Positions 21,991-32,763 of a stretch of DNA of 64,000 nt are shown piece by piece. The notes under the pieces are model-generated. The model was not told the DNA's origin. It made no database searches and was given only the letters and a program-made list of their open reading frames with translations. Origin of the DNA: Paraconiothyrium sp. Pb-2020. Lineage: Eukaryota; Ascomycota; Dothideomycetes; Pleosporales; Didymosphaeriaceae. Made by a program: the position numbers and the translations under genes. The number at the start of each line of letters is the position of its first letter. The first letter of the stretch is position 1. The stretch lies in contig JAJUBI010000003.1 in assembly GCA_022419385.1 (NCBI GenBank), positions 1,364,001 to 1,428,000 of the forward strand, given 5' to 3'.

Positions 21991-22438
21991 GGCGGATGAG
22001 TGTTTGCGAGGGCGTTTGGGCAATCGCGGCAGGAAACGACACACGAGCCAGCCGTGAGTAAGTGGCCCGTATAACCGAAGGACGGGTGGGATAATGGAAA
22101 CTGTGCATGTGGGCAGAAGGTGCGACGTATGAGCGAGATCGCGTTTGTATCAACGCGTCGCCGACGAAAAGCGCGTGGGCACATGACGTCAAACATCGTG
22201 CCTTCCCCTTTGGAAGGAGCGGTCAGCGATGCAAAATCTCGCGGCAGTCGCCCTCTCAGCCGTTGTATGCTGCTGCGATTGAACACAGCGCATGTTACAA
22301 AGGTGGACTATACAAAGAGTAGAGTTCAAGATCATGATTCGTTCACGCCGCCCCTTGTCGGTACGACGGGAAAACAAATATACAACACAAGGGGTTAGAC
22401 TGAAAGTTGTGGAAAGAGATTCAAACCTACATGATGGA
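21991..22438. other. Intergenic region between tandem minus-strand genes
   Basis: Contains the promoter of the 1090-residue gene, including a TGACGTCA CRE-like palindrome near 22183-22190, and the 3' end of the next gene. Nothing coding recognised. Confidence 0.4.
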
Positions 22439-23677
22439 TCAATCATCTCGTTTGCGTTTCTCCGCATACGCACTGTGGGCTTGGAACCCATGCCCGTCTC
22501 CCGACCATTTCGCCTCATCCTCGAACTCTTTTTCTCCGTCCTCCACATGCTTCCGCTGCTCCGCCATCGCTTCCTCTTCGTCCTCAAATTCCATCACACC
22601 CTGATCCTCTGCCTCGAAGGCAGCCCTCTCTTTCATGGCTGCAGCTTCCTCCTCAAATTGCCTCCTCATGTCCTGCTCCTCATCCGTGACGAGCCCAATC
22701 GGATCGCCTCCCAGTAGATCCCCTAGCTCCCCGATCGTCTTCTCAAAGACGTGTCCGACTTCCCGTTCTTCCCTCCTGTGGGCTTCTTCCTCATCATCGC
22801 TATCATCGGAGTTGTCGAAGCCTTCAAATTTGACAAAGCCCTCGTCCTTGTTGCTCGCGTTGTCTGCTGTTCTGTTAATTTCCGGCGACTCTTCGCCTTC
22901 TTCTCCCACGAGATGCTTTGTGACTGTGGCTCTAGCGCGCTCAACGATACCCTTCACGCGAACTTTATCGGTCGTAGAGATTCCGCGGTTGTTTTTAAAC
23001 ACCGGAAGCGGTTCACTGGTGTCAGGATCTATGCCGCTGAGCAGCGCAGCGAACGCGGTATCGACCTTGGAGAGGAAATCGAGCGTGGTGCGGGGCAGAG
23101 GTGAGAACATAGGTACGCAGTTGATGATTGCAACGGTGATACTGATGAGGTACGGGAGCTGGAGTGTAGGCGTGCTGCTAACCCAGACCACATCAACAAG
23201 CGGATCCAGATCCTTCACGACCTCCGCGATGCTCTTATAACCAACCGCTTCGCCCGGTAAGAGCTCTTTTACATGCTTGTTTGTAGCTCTCTTTCCCACA
23301 TTTTCCAGCGCGCGGTCGAGATAGAATATCAACGACGCCTCTTTCTGGCCGCCCGAAGGCAGCGGGTGGTTACGTGGTCGGGGTAGCGGCGCCGCCCTGT
23401 GCACCGAAGGCGCGTTTTGTACCGAAGGCGCAAAGGACGACTCTGGCGGAGTGGGTAGATCGTCGGTATAATTGAAGCTCTGGGCCTGGGGGCCAGTCAT
23501 GTCGACATCGATAGAGACATCGTGGACGTCCGCAGGTATTTCGTTCGCCTCGGTGTGTTGCGGCATAACATCTTCAAAGACCTCGTCATCGCTGCTCGAG
23601 TCACCCATGGGAGTGTCGATGTCGTCGGCCTCGCCATTACGCTCGGCATCGAGCGGCTTGCCTGTCACGCTATACAT
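22439..23677 (-). CDS. Acidic fungal protein of unknown function, 412 residues
   Basis: Single exon from ATG 23675-23677. The N-terminal ~110 residues are acidic and disordered (DSSSDDEVFEDV) with a DLPTPPESS phospho-site-like motif. A central block of about residues 115-225 is all-helical and looks folded: LIFYLDRALENVGKRATNKHVKELL, then a hydrophobic run (LQLPYLISITVAIINCVP). The C-terminal half alternates acidic and basic charges (DDSDDEEE, EEQDMRRQFEEE), a likely coiled coil, and ends in a basic EKRKRDD. This suggests a soluble nuclear or cytosolic scaffold. I cannot name the family; no catalytic motif is seen. Confidence 0.75.
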   Translation of the reverse strand: MYSVTGKPLDAERNGEADDIDTPMGDSSSDDEVFEDVMPQHTEANEIPADVHDVSIDVDMTGPQAQSFNYTDDLPTPPESSFAPSVQNAPSVHRAAPLPRPRNHPLPSGGQKEASLIFYLDRALENVGKRATNKHVKELLPGEAVGYKSIAEVVKDLDPLVDVVWVSSTPTLQLPYLISITVAIINCVPMFSPLPRTTLDFLSKVDTAFAALLSGIDPDTSEPLPVFKNNRGISTTDKVRVKGIVERARATVTKHLVGEEGEESPEINRTADNASNKDEGFVKFEGFDNSDDSDDEEEAHRREEREVGHVFEKTIGELGDLLGGDPIGLVTDEEQDMRRQFEEEAAAMKERAAFEAEDQGVMEFEDEEEAMAEQRKHVEDGEKEFEDEAKWSGDGHGFQAHSAYAEKRKRDD

Positions 23678-24376
23678 GGTGGGTTTAACGGTTGTATTTC
23701 GTTCGATTGGAAGCGCTCAAGGTGGGATAAAAGATTGAGGGTTTATGACTAAGCCCAGAAGCTCAAGCTGCATTCTATATTGCGGAATAATAAGCTGTGG
23801 GCCGAACAGAGAAGCAAACGGTTCACATTTGCTCTCTGTGCATAGTCAAAGAGACGTCGAATGAAGGTTGACGTGCAGTGGGACCGCCGACAAGGCAGTG
23901 ACGTTGTCCCACATGCACCAGCCGCGCCGAGCCACCCATGCGCCACAGTTCCCGCTCTTTGCCGTTGAACGGCATAATCCATCCTCGTACCTGTCGATCG
24001 TCATCAGACATGGAAACCTTAAATATGACTTTGTTATAACTTATGGGATATTGCTCTATACATTCTAACCACATGCATGTTCCAAGGCGCGGCGTCAAGC
24101 CATGCGCGGATTAAAGGAGATACCTATACTACCCTAACCTCAAATCACGAGGGTATCTCGAAGTGTCATGAACGGACGTGAACCAGAATCAAGCAAACTA
24201 ATCAGATGCCAACCAACACCTTCGCTATCACTTTCTGCTATAATGGTATCTCCCCTGCAGTATGACGCAGGGTCGATCCTTGGGACTGACACCTCGGGCA
24301 ATTTTGTCGCATGGGTCTATGTTTGCCCCTCTTTCCCCTCAAATAAAAAGCTGCACCTTTGACACTCGACAAAGTT
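23678..24376. other. Intergenic region
   Basis: Holds the promoter of the 412-residue gene at the left and the 3' end of the GH16 gene at the right. No gene, RNA or repeat recognised. Confidence 0.45.
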
Positions 24377-25553
24377 TTATATGCGCGTATATTTGCTCAT
24401 ACGGGAAGCGGCATGCGAGGTTTGCCAGTCCTGTCTGTGCTGGATGAGGTCGGCGGCCTCCTTGTCGACGCCAGCTTGATAAGCGGCATATTCTCTGCGG
24501 CCAGCACGACGCTGCTTGATGCAGCAGAAGAGGACGATGGCAGCAATGATGGCGACAGCACCGGCAATGGAGGCAATGATGGCGATCTTGGCAGTCTTCG
24601 AAAGAGCGCTCCAGCGGTTCTTAACACCGTGCGGCTGCTCAATCTCTTGCATAGTAGTGGACTTCTCGTTATCTCTGCTTCAATTAGCTGTTGCCTGTCT
24701 GCGATCCACTGGTGTTGACGTACGCTAGCTTGACTACACCGACCTTTTCCCAGTCACCAGAGGAGTCCATGTCATCCCAGTTGTATGTCTTGGCAGTAGT
24801 GTAGTCCTGGACGTAGACAGTTTGTACAGTCATAGTGAATGGTGACTTTGAGAAGTCTGTGGGCCCGCCAGCCCAGTCGACGGTGTACTTGTTGTTGTTG
24901 TCGACGTCACCGCCCGACCAGGCACCCAAACGAACGTTCATTGGAGTCTGCGGGTAGTTCTTGCCGCCAAGCGCGTCCTCGTACTTGAGTTCGCGGACCA
25001 TTTCGTCATCAATATACCACTGGATGCGCTCCTTGGTCCAGTCGATAGTGTAGTTGTGGTAGTCGTCTTGAGGTGCGCTCTTCATCTTGAAGTCCTTGCC
25101 GCGCGTGTAGTCGGTGGTGTTGCCCTTGCCGAAGTAGTTGGTGAGGGCATGTGTGGTGTTGGTGCCCAGGAACTCCCAGTCAATCTCGTCCAAGCACTCG
25201 GACTGCAAGATGGCGCTGGATACGATACCTTGTCCTGGCGCAGCCTTCATTACGATCTCGACGCGGCCGAAGAAGATGTAGAAAGACGATAGGATAGTCG
25301 GCGAGTCCCCCTGGTACTTCACGGTGAAGGCGGTGTAGTTGTCCTTATGTTCCACCGTTCCCTGGTTCTTCTGAACCCAGACATCAGGGTTCCAGGTCTT
25401 GCTGAAGTCGAAGGTGGAATTGCCGCCGAGTGCAGCCATATCAGGGCAGTTCTTCTCACTCAGAGGATTACATTTGGTGCTGGTTTGGGCCAATGCGGTG
25501 GGGAGCAAGCTGCTCGCGAGCAGCGCCGCTGCGGACAGGGCGAATGAGTACAT
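24377..25553 (-). CDS. Crh-type cell-wall transglycosylase, glycoside hydrolase family 16
   Basis: Links chitin to beta-glucans in the fungal wall. Exons 25553-24724 and about 24674-24377 (intron 24675-24723, GTACGT, CTAAT branch, CAG; an AAG three bases earlier is an alternative) give 375 residues. Signal peptide 1-22 ends ALAQ. A short Cys pair (KCNPL..KNCP) precedes the GH16 domain, whose DEIDWEFLG holds the nucleophile Glu (123) and acid/base Glu (127). The YHNYTIDWT and IQWYIDDEMVRELKY segments are typical of Crh1/Utr2. After the domain comes a short linker, a strong transmembrane helix (IAIIASIAGAVAIIAAIVLFCC) and a cytosolic tail of about 45 residues, so this copy is membrane-anchored rather than GPI-anchored. 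Which Crh paralogue it is cannot be decided. Confidence 0.93.
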
Positions 25554-28282
25554 GTTGTCAAAATGATAATATGGACGGGAAATGGATTTGGAAGGAGTGT
25601 GAGGGCGTTACCAGACGCGCCGTATCGGGTGGACTGTAGAGAATGACTGGATTAGTAGTGAGTGAATGAGTGTGTGACGCTGCAAAGAGGAGGGAAAAGG
25701 GAGCCCGAGGAGGGCAAGTCTGCGTTTTGAAATGGGCCGCCCAAGCGAAAGGCGTGCACGGAGTGCAGATTGTAAGGGGGCATTCCCAGCTTGGCTCGTG
25801 TCACCGCCGCCATTGGCCAATCTGCCCTTAGCAGCGCCGATCGTGGGCGGCATAAACACTGCACATTTATCGCGGGCCTGCAAACGCCGTCTTACCCAGG
25901 TCGCGAACGAGTCCGCTCGCCTGCGCGCGCGTTTGCAGAGCCATTATCGTGTTAGGGGATCTCTTTGCAACGGCGGTAGGCGCCTGCGCAACAGACAGGC
26001 GAACTGCAGGTACGGGCCGCCGGGATGCGATAAGGAAATAAGCTTTGGTACCTGAAACACTAGGCAAGCATCTCCGGGCTGACATCCAATCCTCTCCGGC
26101 GACCCCAGAATAGCGTCCGCCCAAGTGCGACCGCAAGCCACCAGTGGCTGATCGGACTCGAGGAGATTGGGCTTGCACTGCCGTCGCCAGCGCGTGAGGG
26201 ACACCGGTCTGCCCATCTCATAGGACTCGCCTCTGTGAGCTAGACTAGTAGTCTGAGCTGTTTCCAACCTGAAAACACTGCTGTGGCTTCGCTGTCTGAA
26301 GTCGCTCTATCGGGCAGATTGTGTTTGGCCGTAGCACGACTCCAGCTTTCGCGGATGCAGTGTGCAAACGTCCGTTCATGCGATACGCAGCGTTCGCCTC
26401 TTAGTCCTTTCGGCGGGGTTGGGACGTGCCATATATATCCCCACCAGTGCTAGTAGGGACCGTCCAATGCGACCTCGCCGTTGGCCGTATCATCCGAGGT
26501 ACCTAGGTAGATCTTAAGCGTAATCTCTTCCAGTGGTAGTGGCGTTCCCAACTGCTCGATTCGAAAACATCCGTGGAGTGTTGCGCAATCTACCATAGAT
26601 GAGGGGACGTAGGCTAATGAACTCCAGAGACGTCTTGTTCTGCAGCCCATGGATCCGATTCAATACATCGCGACATGCGTGCTCTGATGAGCCCTATCCA
26701 CAAGCGCATCGGTCTCTACGATAGCTGCTCTGCTGTTTACTCCCCAGTCTTTCTTGTCGGTCCTGGATCTTCGATTCAACCCGAAGGCACGCGCCTAGAG
26801 CTCCGTCGGCTGTGCTGTATTGTATGCTCTGCACCGGTCGGCGATAGAGGCGCCCATGCTCCTGGCTGGTCGAGGAGTCTATGCTGAATGTGTCCGTCAC
26901 TGCTCGTCGTACCTTTTCCTCGATTTTGGCAAGCCGCTGATAAAACTGCTATGCCTTCCACCGTAACATCTTCTACAAGCGCGACGCTCTCAGGCTCTAA
27001 TAGACGACCCTATAGTCTCCCTAGATAAGTATGAGCGCTTCGATTCGCCGTTTGAACTCGGTGATCTTAATCATGACAGGCAGTTGCAGCAATGCTTCCG
27101 AATTTCACGGCCCGGGCTATCGTGAGCTCGGCGAGCGATCGCAGCTCCGGTGCTCGTCGGAGACTTCATTATCAGACGCTGCATATGCTTGGACGGACGC
27201 GTTTGGTGCATGTTAAGAGTGTTGAACCGAAGGAGCAGGCGTGGGTGTTGTTGAAAAGCAACCCCGAAGCTTATCGTTCATGACGTCGGGCGCGGCAGGA
27301 ATGCCATTGAGGCTCTTCCATGCCTGTGCATTGCGGGCCAATTCCCATCTCGTGGACAGAGCCACGCGGGAAAGCGCAACCATGGTTCTGGGAAGGCACG
27401 TGACACAGTCAATCTCGAAGTCCTTCCACGCCAACATCGCTCAATGCAAAAAACGCCGATAATCAACTCTCAGGGATCAATACCTACAGGGCTCTCATTC
27501 ACGCTCGATACTACACTCCCTCCATCACTAGGATTCTGAACGACACAGCAACTGAACTAACTGAGTCATCGTAGGTAGCTGTTCGTGAAACACAAGTTGC
27601 TATGGTAGGCAGCATTTGCTCACCCGTTTCACGAGACGATGGCTGTGATGTCTTGTCCAACTTTGTCAATCATTGCTTCTGGAGAGCGTCTGTTTCTTCA
27701 TCCTGCGAAGGGCCTGGTGAGGTCTACACGAGGTCTGTCACAGCGAGCGGAACCCTCGAGGTGAAAAGGTGTTAATGAATCGCCAAAGCAAGTGGTGCGT
27801 CTTTGTTTAGGTTGAAGAGACGGATTTAAGGAGGAGATCTGGCTGCGGTAATCCATCTTCGCTCACCTAAGCCATATACCGGCTGGCTTAGATCATCCAA
27901 CACCGGGCATGGCAATGCATGCTCACTTAGCGCGGACAAATGAATTATGCCGGCACCCGGAATCTAGTCCTCTTCGGCCAGTTTAAGCTCTAAAGGTACT
28001 TGTAATCATAATAACCATCATTCAGTCACCGCTTCCTGGAGGCTGTGGCGCCACTACCGAAGCAAATGGGGCTACGCCGCAATTCCTCATGACGAGCGCT
28101 GACAAAAGCCTTGCGAGCACCGTAAGTCTTGGGAAGGATGGCTCGGGCAACATCACCGATCCTCTTAGAAAAGAATTCTCTCATGTATATATATTCTATA
28201 GTCAAGCTCGACTTCACTTAACACCTCTATCCACACTCGAACAGCTCAAAAGTGAGACTTCCGCATAGCATCACCGCCCACG
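25554..28282. other. Gene-poor intergenic region, 2.7 kb
   Basis: No open frame has convincing protein character; the longest ones overlap on several frames and lack motifs. The left ~200 bases are the GH16 promoter and leader. The right end holds the promoter of the crotonase gene. I see no inverted terminal repeats, tRNA-like fold or tandem repeat. Confidence 0.45.
28186..28194 (+). promoter_or_regulatory. TATA box of the crotonase-like gene
   Basis: A TATATATAT run lies about 90 bases upstream of ATG 28283, a plausible core promoter position. Function is inferred from position. Confidence 0.4.
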
Positions 28283-29161
28283 ATGAAACTCAGCATTTTC
28301 CTTTCCCTTCTCGCGACCCCTCTTATGGTCCTCTCCCTTGCCTTAAGCACCGACACAAACACTACAATCCCCATCACAGTCACGAAGGTCAGCCCTTTCT
28401 ACTGGCGCGCCACCTTCTCCTCTCCACCCTTCAACATCCAGACCAATGCCTGGTACACCGCCATATACGATATCATATCCGACATAGCTGCCGACCCCGT
28501 TGTCAAAGTCATTGTGTTCGATTCCAGCGTACCAGACTTCTACATCGCCCACTTCGACTTGCTAAGAACTGTTGATTCTGAACTTGTGGATGGTCTCTGG
28601 TCGAATGTCACCCGTCTGGCCAACCTTCCTGTACTGAGCATTGCTGCAGTGAGAGGCATCGCACATGGTGGTGGCGCTGAATTTGCTGCTGCGATGGACG
28701 TGCGTTTTGCCAGCAAGGAGAAGGGTGTTTTCGGACAGCTGGAAGTCGGCCTCGGATCTCTTCCCGGGGGTGGCGGTATCTCGCTGCTTCCGCGCCTTGT
28801 TGGGAGAAGCAGGGCGCTAGAGATTGTGCTTGGGGCACAGGACTTCGACGCTGATACTGCAGCTGCGTATGGATGGATTAATCGCGCGGTTCCTGATGCG
28901 CAGTTTGAAGAGTTTGTTGACACATTTGCGAGGAGAGTGGCGAGTTTCGACAAGGAAGCTATCGTGGAGACGAAGAAGATAATCAATGAGAGGGCAGGGT
29001 TTCCTACGGTCGAAGAACAGGCCGAGGATTGGAAGGCTGCGTTGGGATTGCTGAGTACGTCTAAAGTGCAGACAAGGGTAGCGAAGCTGGTGGAGTTGGG
29101 GTTACAAACAGACGTTGACTTCGAGGTTCATGCTGCGGATAGACTGATGGAGGTGCAGTGA
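28283..29161 (+). CDS. Crotonase-fold (enoyl-CoA hydratase/isomerase family) protein with N-terminal signal peptide
   Basis: Single exon, 292 residues. The first ~22 residues (MKLSIFLSLLATPLMVLSLA) form a clear secretion signal, and Asn-X-Thr sites follow; this is unusual for a family that works on CoA thioesters in mitochondria, peroxisomes or cytosol. The crotonase core is well kept: the oxyanion-hole glycine segment HGGGAEFAAAMDVRFA, the Glu in QLEVGLGSLPGGGG (154) and the Glu in RALEIVLGAQDFDA (180), which line up with the two catalytic Glu residues of enoyl-CoA hydratase. No peroxisomal C-terminal tripeptide (it ends MEVQ). The fold call is firm. The reaction and the true location are open: the N-terminus could instead be a cryptic mitochondrial or ER-anchoring signal. 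Confidence 0.88.
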   Translation: MKLSIFLSLLATPLMVLSLALSTDTNTTIPITVTKVSPFYWRATFSSPPFNIQTNAWYTAIYDIISDIAADPVVKVIVFDSSVPDFYIAHFDLLRTVDSELVDGLWSNVTRLANLPVLSIAAVRGIAHGGGAEFAAAMDVRFASKEKGVFGQLEVGLGSLPGGGGISLLPRLVGRSRALEIVLGAQDFDADTAAAYGWINRAVPDAQFEEFVDTFARRVASFDKEAIVETKKIINERAGFPTVEEQAEDWKAALGLLSTSKVQTRVAKLVELGLQTDVDFEVHAADRLMEVQ

Positions 29162-30473
29162 GAGGGCCCATGGGTATCTAGAACATTGGCACGCAATCTC
29201 TGGGATAAGCTAACGTACTCGCTTTCCGGCATGAACGAAAAATATATGTCGTGGTCTTTCAGTCGCCTTTAACGTGAAAAGGTCGCATTACTTCGGTAGA
29301 TTCAATATCGTCTGTAATGTGTTCTACGTGTACACTCAAGATCCCACAATTGCCGACGCGCTCCCAGTTGCCTGGCACGTACGGCCTCAGTGGCCGAAAG
29401 GTCGGACTCAGACATCTCAACAAGACACCTCGACTATGTGAGCTCCCCTGATATTATGAGCAGGTTTGGTAGAGCGTTATGCTAAAGCCCCAAGTCTATC
29501 TCAGGTGACTCAGGGTATAACGAGTTAATAGACTTGACGATTGATAGTGTATCGCTCTGATTGACATCGACCTGTCACCAAACTTACATAGTTTCTGGAG
29601 AATAAAGACGGTTTTTTGGGCATTACGATTAGCACAACAGCCGTACTGACGATTCAGGACATTGACAATTTGCGGCGATCAACAGTGCTATGCACTTTTG
29701 CACCTTTGGTACCGAAGTGAAGAGCTTCTACTTCAGAAGGCAACTTTCCGACTCGCAGAAGCGCTACTTGAACTGACTCGATCGGCAGAGTTCGTGATGT
29801 GGGACAAGCATGTAGGCTTAGAGAGCTGTGCCGCACCAAAGCAAGGCTTAGAAAATGATCGCTAATCCTCCATGCCTGTTACTGTGCGTCGTTACTGGGC
29901 CTTAGGTTAGATGCTTGGCTAGTAGTATTAGAGGTGGGCAAACCTTTGTTCACAGCCTACTTACTCAAAAGGTGCCATCAAAAGATGGCCAAAGATCTTC
30001 GCCTTTGACTCGTGCTCTCTTGCACCAATAAGAATGATGACGTCACAAGCTGCTGACTGCGCCTTTCTGGCCCCAACACCAACGCGGCGTATCAGCGCCA
30101 GCGACCGCCAAAATACAGTTCAAAGATCGCCAGCGCCCTTCCGTTACTGATGAGGCATGCCTCTTCTCATGCGCGATGATGCAATAATGGAGTCTCGACC
30201 AAGTTTGATTCGAGGTCATGTCCGTCCAAAGCCACCTTCCTAGCGGTACGCACGACGGTGCATTCCATCTAGAGACGTACTAGAAGGTATTATGTGGTAG
30301 TAGTTCGCGATCGTGTAATTGCCTGCTATAATCGGTAGCATGCTCCTGAGCGAACTTACAAAAGCTTCTTCAGCGAAGCTTTAGCAGAGCTTACACCCCC
30401 GAGCACAGTACATGCAATCGACACCTAACTATTGTACAACAGCCGTACCCACTACATTGAATCCTAGACATAC
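29162..30473. other. Intergenic region, 1.3 kb
   Basis: No supported gene; short open stretches near 29650-29865 on both strands look random. The right end is the promoter of the small Cys-rich gene. Confidence 0.45.
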
Positions 30474-30767
30474 ATGATGGGCCTCTCCTCCAAACCCCAA
30501 TCCTACGACCCCAACGAGTACCGACCGAACCCACCACCACAAGCTTATCTTCAACCCGAGAACGAAAAAGCAGCCCCGCAACCGTATCCCCAGCAGCCTG
30601 TGACACAACAGCCACAGCCAATTGGTGCACCAGCATACACATCATCAGTCTCGGCTACTGGGCCGAACAGAAAGCCAAAGAGGAACGAGGGGCGGAAGAC
30701 GCTGTTATGTTGCGAAAGTTGCTGTGAATGCTGCTTAGGTATATTTGCGTGCGGCGCTGGCAGCTAG
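30474..30767 (+). CDS. Small Pro/Gln-rich protein with a cysteine-rich C-terminal module (CYSTM-like)
   Basis: Single exon, 97 residues, beginning with tandem ATGs. The first ~75 residues are Pro/Gln/Tyr-rich and disordered (QPYPQQPVTQQPQP). A basic patch (RKPKRNEGRK) precedes a short C-terminal stretch with six Cys (LLCCESCCECCLGIFACGAGS). This is the layout of CYSTM-type proteins, small tail modules linked to stress tolerance at membranes, and the cysteines could be palmitoylated. The hydrophobic part is shorter than in typical CYSTM members, so the assignment is tentative. Confidence 0.6.
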   Translation: MMGLSSKPQSYDPNEYRPNPPPQAYLQPENEKAAPQPYPQQPVTQQPQPIGAPAYTSSVSATGPNRKPKRNEGRKTLLCCESCCECCLGIFACGAGS

Positions 30768-31161
30768 CGAGATAGTCGACGATGCGAGGTCAGTGCCTTT
30801 GAACAGTACCGGCAACAGGGCACGGTAGACTGATCACAAATAGGCTTGTGTACTTCCATCGCAAGTTAATTTCGAAACGATCTCAAGAAGACCGCAACCG
30901 TAAACCCTTCATGTACTATACCTATTAGTGGAATTATTCAAAATACGCTTGCCCACCTCCATCTACTTTTACATGGCATTCCTGATCTTAAGACATCGTC
31001 TCCCCTCATTGGTGGACTGCAAAATCAACACTAGCGACCCCTCTAATAATATTTCCCTATACTCCGTACTAATCGGCTGATCGACGCATTTGTCCGAAAC
31101 CACGAAACCGTGAAAAAGAAAACCAATGATGTATCTTTGAAACTAACATCGCAGGTCTTAC
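30768..31161. other. Intergenic region / GH43 promoter
   Basis: About 390 bases between the small Cys-rich gene and the GH43 gene on the same strand. No coding or repeat feature seen. Confidence 0.45.
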
Positions 31162-32763
31162 ATGCGATCAAGCGCTTTCGAAATGCTGTCCACATTGTTG
31201 TCCATATTGATTCTGGCTTCGGCCAGCGTGGGTGCACGCGCAGCAATAACATTCCAGTCCACAGGAAACCCAATCCTTGCAGACGGCTCCTACTATTCTG
31301 CTGATCCAGCGCCGTTGGTCGTAAATGACACGCTTTACATACTAGCAGGACGAGATCAGGCCGCCGCCAACGTGAATGGATTTGTTATGAACGAATGGGA
31401 ATTCTTTAGTACTAATTCAGCGACTCCAGCAGGCGGCTCATGGACCCTCTATCCGGCGATCGCAACTCCTCAAAGCATCTTCAAGTGGGCTGCGGCTGGC
31501 ACGGCATATGCAGCACAGATTGTGAAAGGCATCAATGGGAAGTTCTATCTCTACGCTCCAGTCACGGAAGCGAACTCCAACAATGCGGACAAATTTGCAA
31601 TCGGGGTAAGTATTTGCAATCAAGAAGTCAGTGCGAAAATCATTACCTTTGCTAACCGTACTCAGGTTGCAGTGTCAAGCAACCCATTAGGACCTTTTAC
31701 CGACGCGCACCCTGCAGGACCCATCCTATCGCAGTCAATTCCCTCACCTGGAAATAACATTCAAAACATTGATCCTACCGTACTTGTCGACGACGATGGC
31801 AAAGTGTACATCTACTACGGTACTTTCGGTGCACTCCGAGGGTACCAATTGTCGAGCGATATGGCTACCACAGTTGGCTCTGTTACTACAGTGAACAGTC
31901 TGACAGGTTTCTTTGAGGCGCCCTGGATCATGAAGCGTTCCGGAACATACTACATGCTCTACGCTGCGAATAATGCCGGCGCAAACTCACCCTGCACTCC
32001 AACATCGTACCATGCGTGCATAGCATACGGCACGGCTTCTTCTCCTCTCGGACCCTGGACGTTTCGCGGGGTCATATTAGACATCGTCTCTTCCACTACT
32101 TCTCACCCTGGTGCAATGGAGTACAAGGGCAAATGGTACCTTGTATACCACACGGCCGACGCAACCAACGGCGGCCATTTCCGCCGGAGTGTAGCGTGGG
32201 ACGAGCTCAACTTCGACACGCAATCGCCGCCGCGCATTAACAAGGTTGTGCAGACTCACCGCGCTTTATCCGCTCCTGTGCCAACACGGAACATTGCCCC
32301 AAAAGCAGAAGCGAGCTCTGTCAACGCGACACCTATCCAGTACTGGGTTGAGTCTTTGCACGACGGCAAGATTCCTTCGAACCCGCTGCCGCCAGACTAC
32401 TGGTCCTCATACGATGGTGATGCGTCGCCCAAGACGAGCACTCTTATCTACACGTGGAACTCGTCGGTCGCACTGAACGGTGTGCGTATGGCTTTCTTCG
32501 CTGACCAACCGGCGGGATCGAACATTGGAGTGCCTCCACCTGCCAGCTGGAAGGTTGAGTACTTGAATTTAGTAGGACAATGGACTGCTGTGGCGAACTC
32601 GAATGCGTACCCGGTGACGGTAACGGACAACCCTTCGGAGGTCAAATTTACACAGATCAATACGACCTCGGTTCGCGCAGTATTGACTGCGTCTGGAAGT
32701 GGCAATCAGTACGGAGGTGTTGGCGTGAAGGAATGGGAGGCACTTGCTCCAACTGCTTCTTAA
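31162..32763 (+). CDS. Secreted glycoside hydrolase family 43 protein (arabinofuranosidase/xylosidase type)
   Basis: Exons 31162-31605 and 31666-32763, 513 residues. The 60-base intron (GTAAGT, CTAAC branch, CAG) is a multiple of three and stop-free, so it reads through if missed; splicing it gives a clean FAIG/VAVSSNPLGPF junction. A signal peptide follows the start, and a second ATG at 31183 is an equally good start. The GH43 five-bladed propeller residues are in place: Asp in YSADPAP (48, base), Asp in NIDPTVLVDDDG (184, pKa modulator) and Glu in FFEAPW (232, acid). A C-terminal domain of about 150 residues follows (CBM-like beta-sandwich, WKVEYLN and GVGVKEWEAL). Substrate within the arabinan/xylan range cannot be fixed. 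It is the first gene of the putative catabolic island. Confidence 0.92.
   Translation: MRSSAFEMLSTLLSILILASASVGARAAITFQSTGNPILADGSYYSADPAPLVVNDTLYILAGRDQAAANVNGFVMNEWEFFSTNSATPAGGSWTLYPAIATPQSIFKWAAAGTAYAAQIVKGINGKFYLYAPVTEANSNNADKFAIGVSICNQEVSAKIITFANRTQVAVSSNPLGPFTDAHPAGPILSQSIPSPGNNIQNIDPTVLVDDDGKVYIYYGTFGALRGYQLSSDMATTVGSVTTVNSLTGFFEAPWIMKRSGTYYMLYAANNAGANSPCTPTSYHACIAYGTASSPLGPWTFRGVILDIVSSTTSHPGAMEYKGKWYLVYHTADATNGGHFRRSVAWDELNFDTQSPPRINKVVQTHRALSAPVPTRNIAPKAEASSVNATPIQYWVESLHDGKIPSNPLPPDYWSSYDGDASPKTSTLIYTWNSSVALNGVRMAFFADQPAGSNIGVPPPASWKVEYLNLVGQWTAVANSNAYPVTVTDNPSEVKFTQINTTSVRAVLTASGSGNQYGGVGVKEWEALAPTAS

Noticed and set aside
25554..28282. Possible mobile element in the gene-poor region
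   Set aside because: No terminal inverted repeats, target duplications or transposase-like text could be found by reading.
31606..31665. Treating the GH43 gene as intronless
   Set aside because: The stretch is open, but it has GTAAGT, CTAAC and CAG, and removing it restores a conserved junction.
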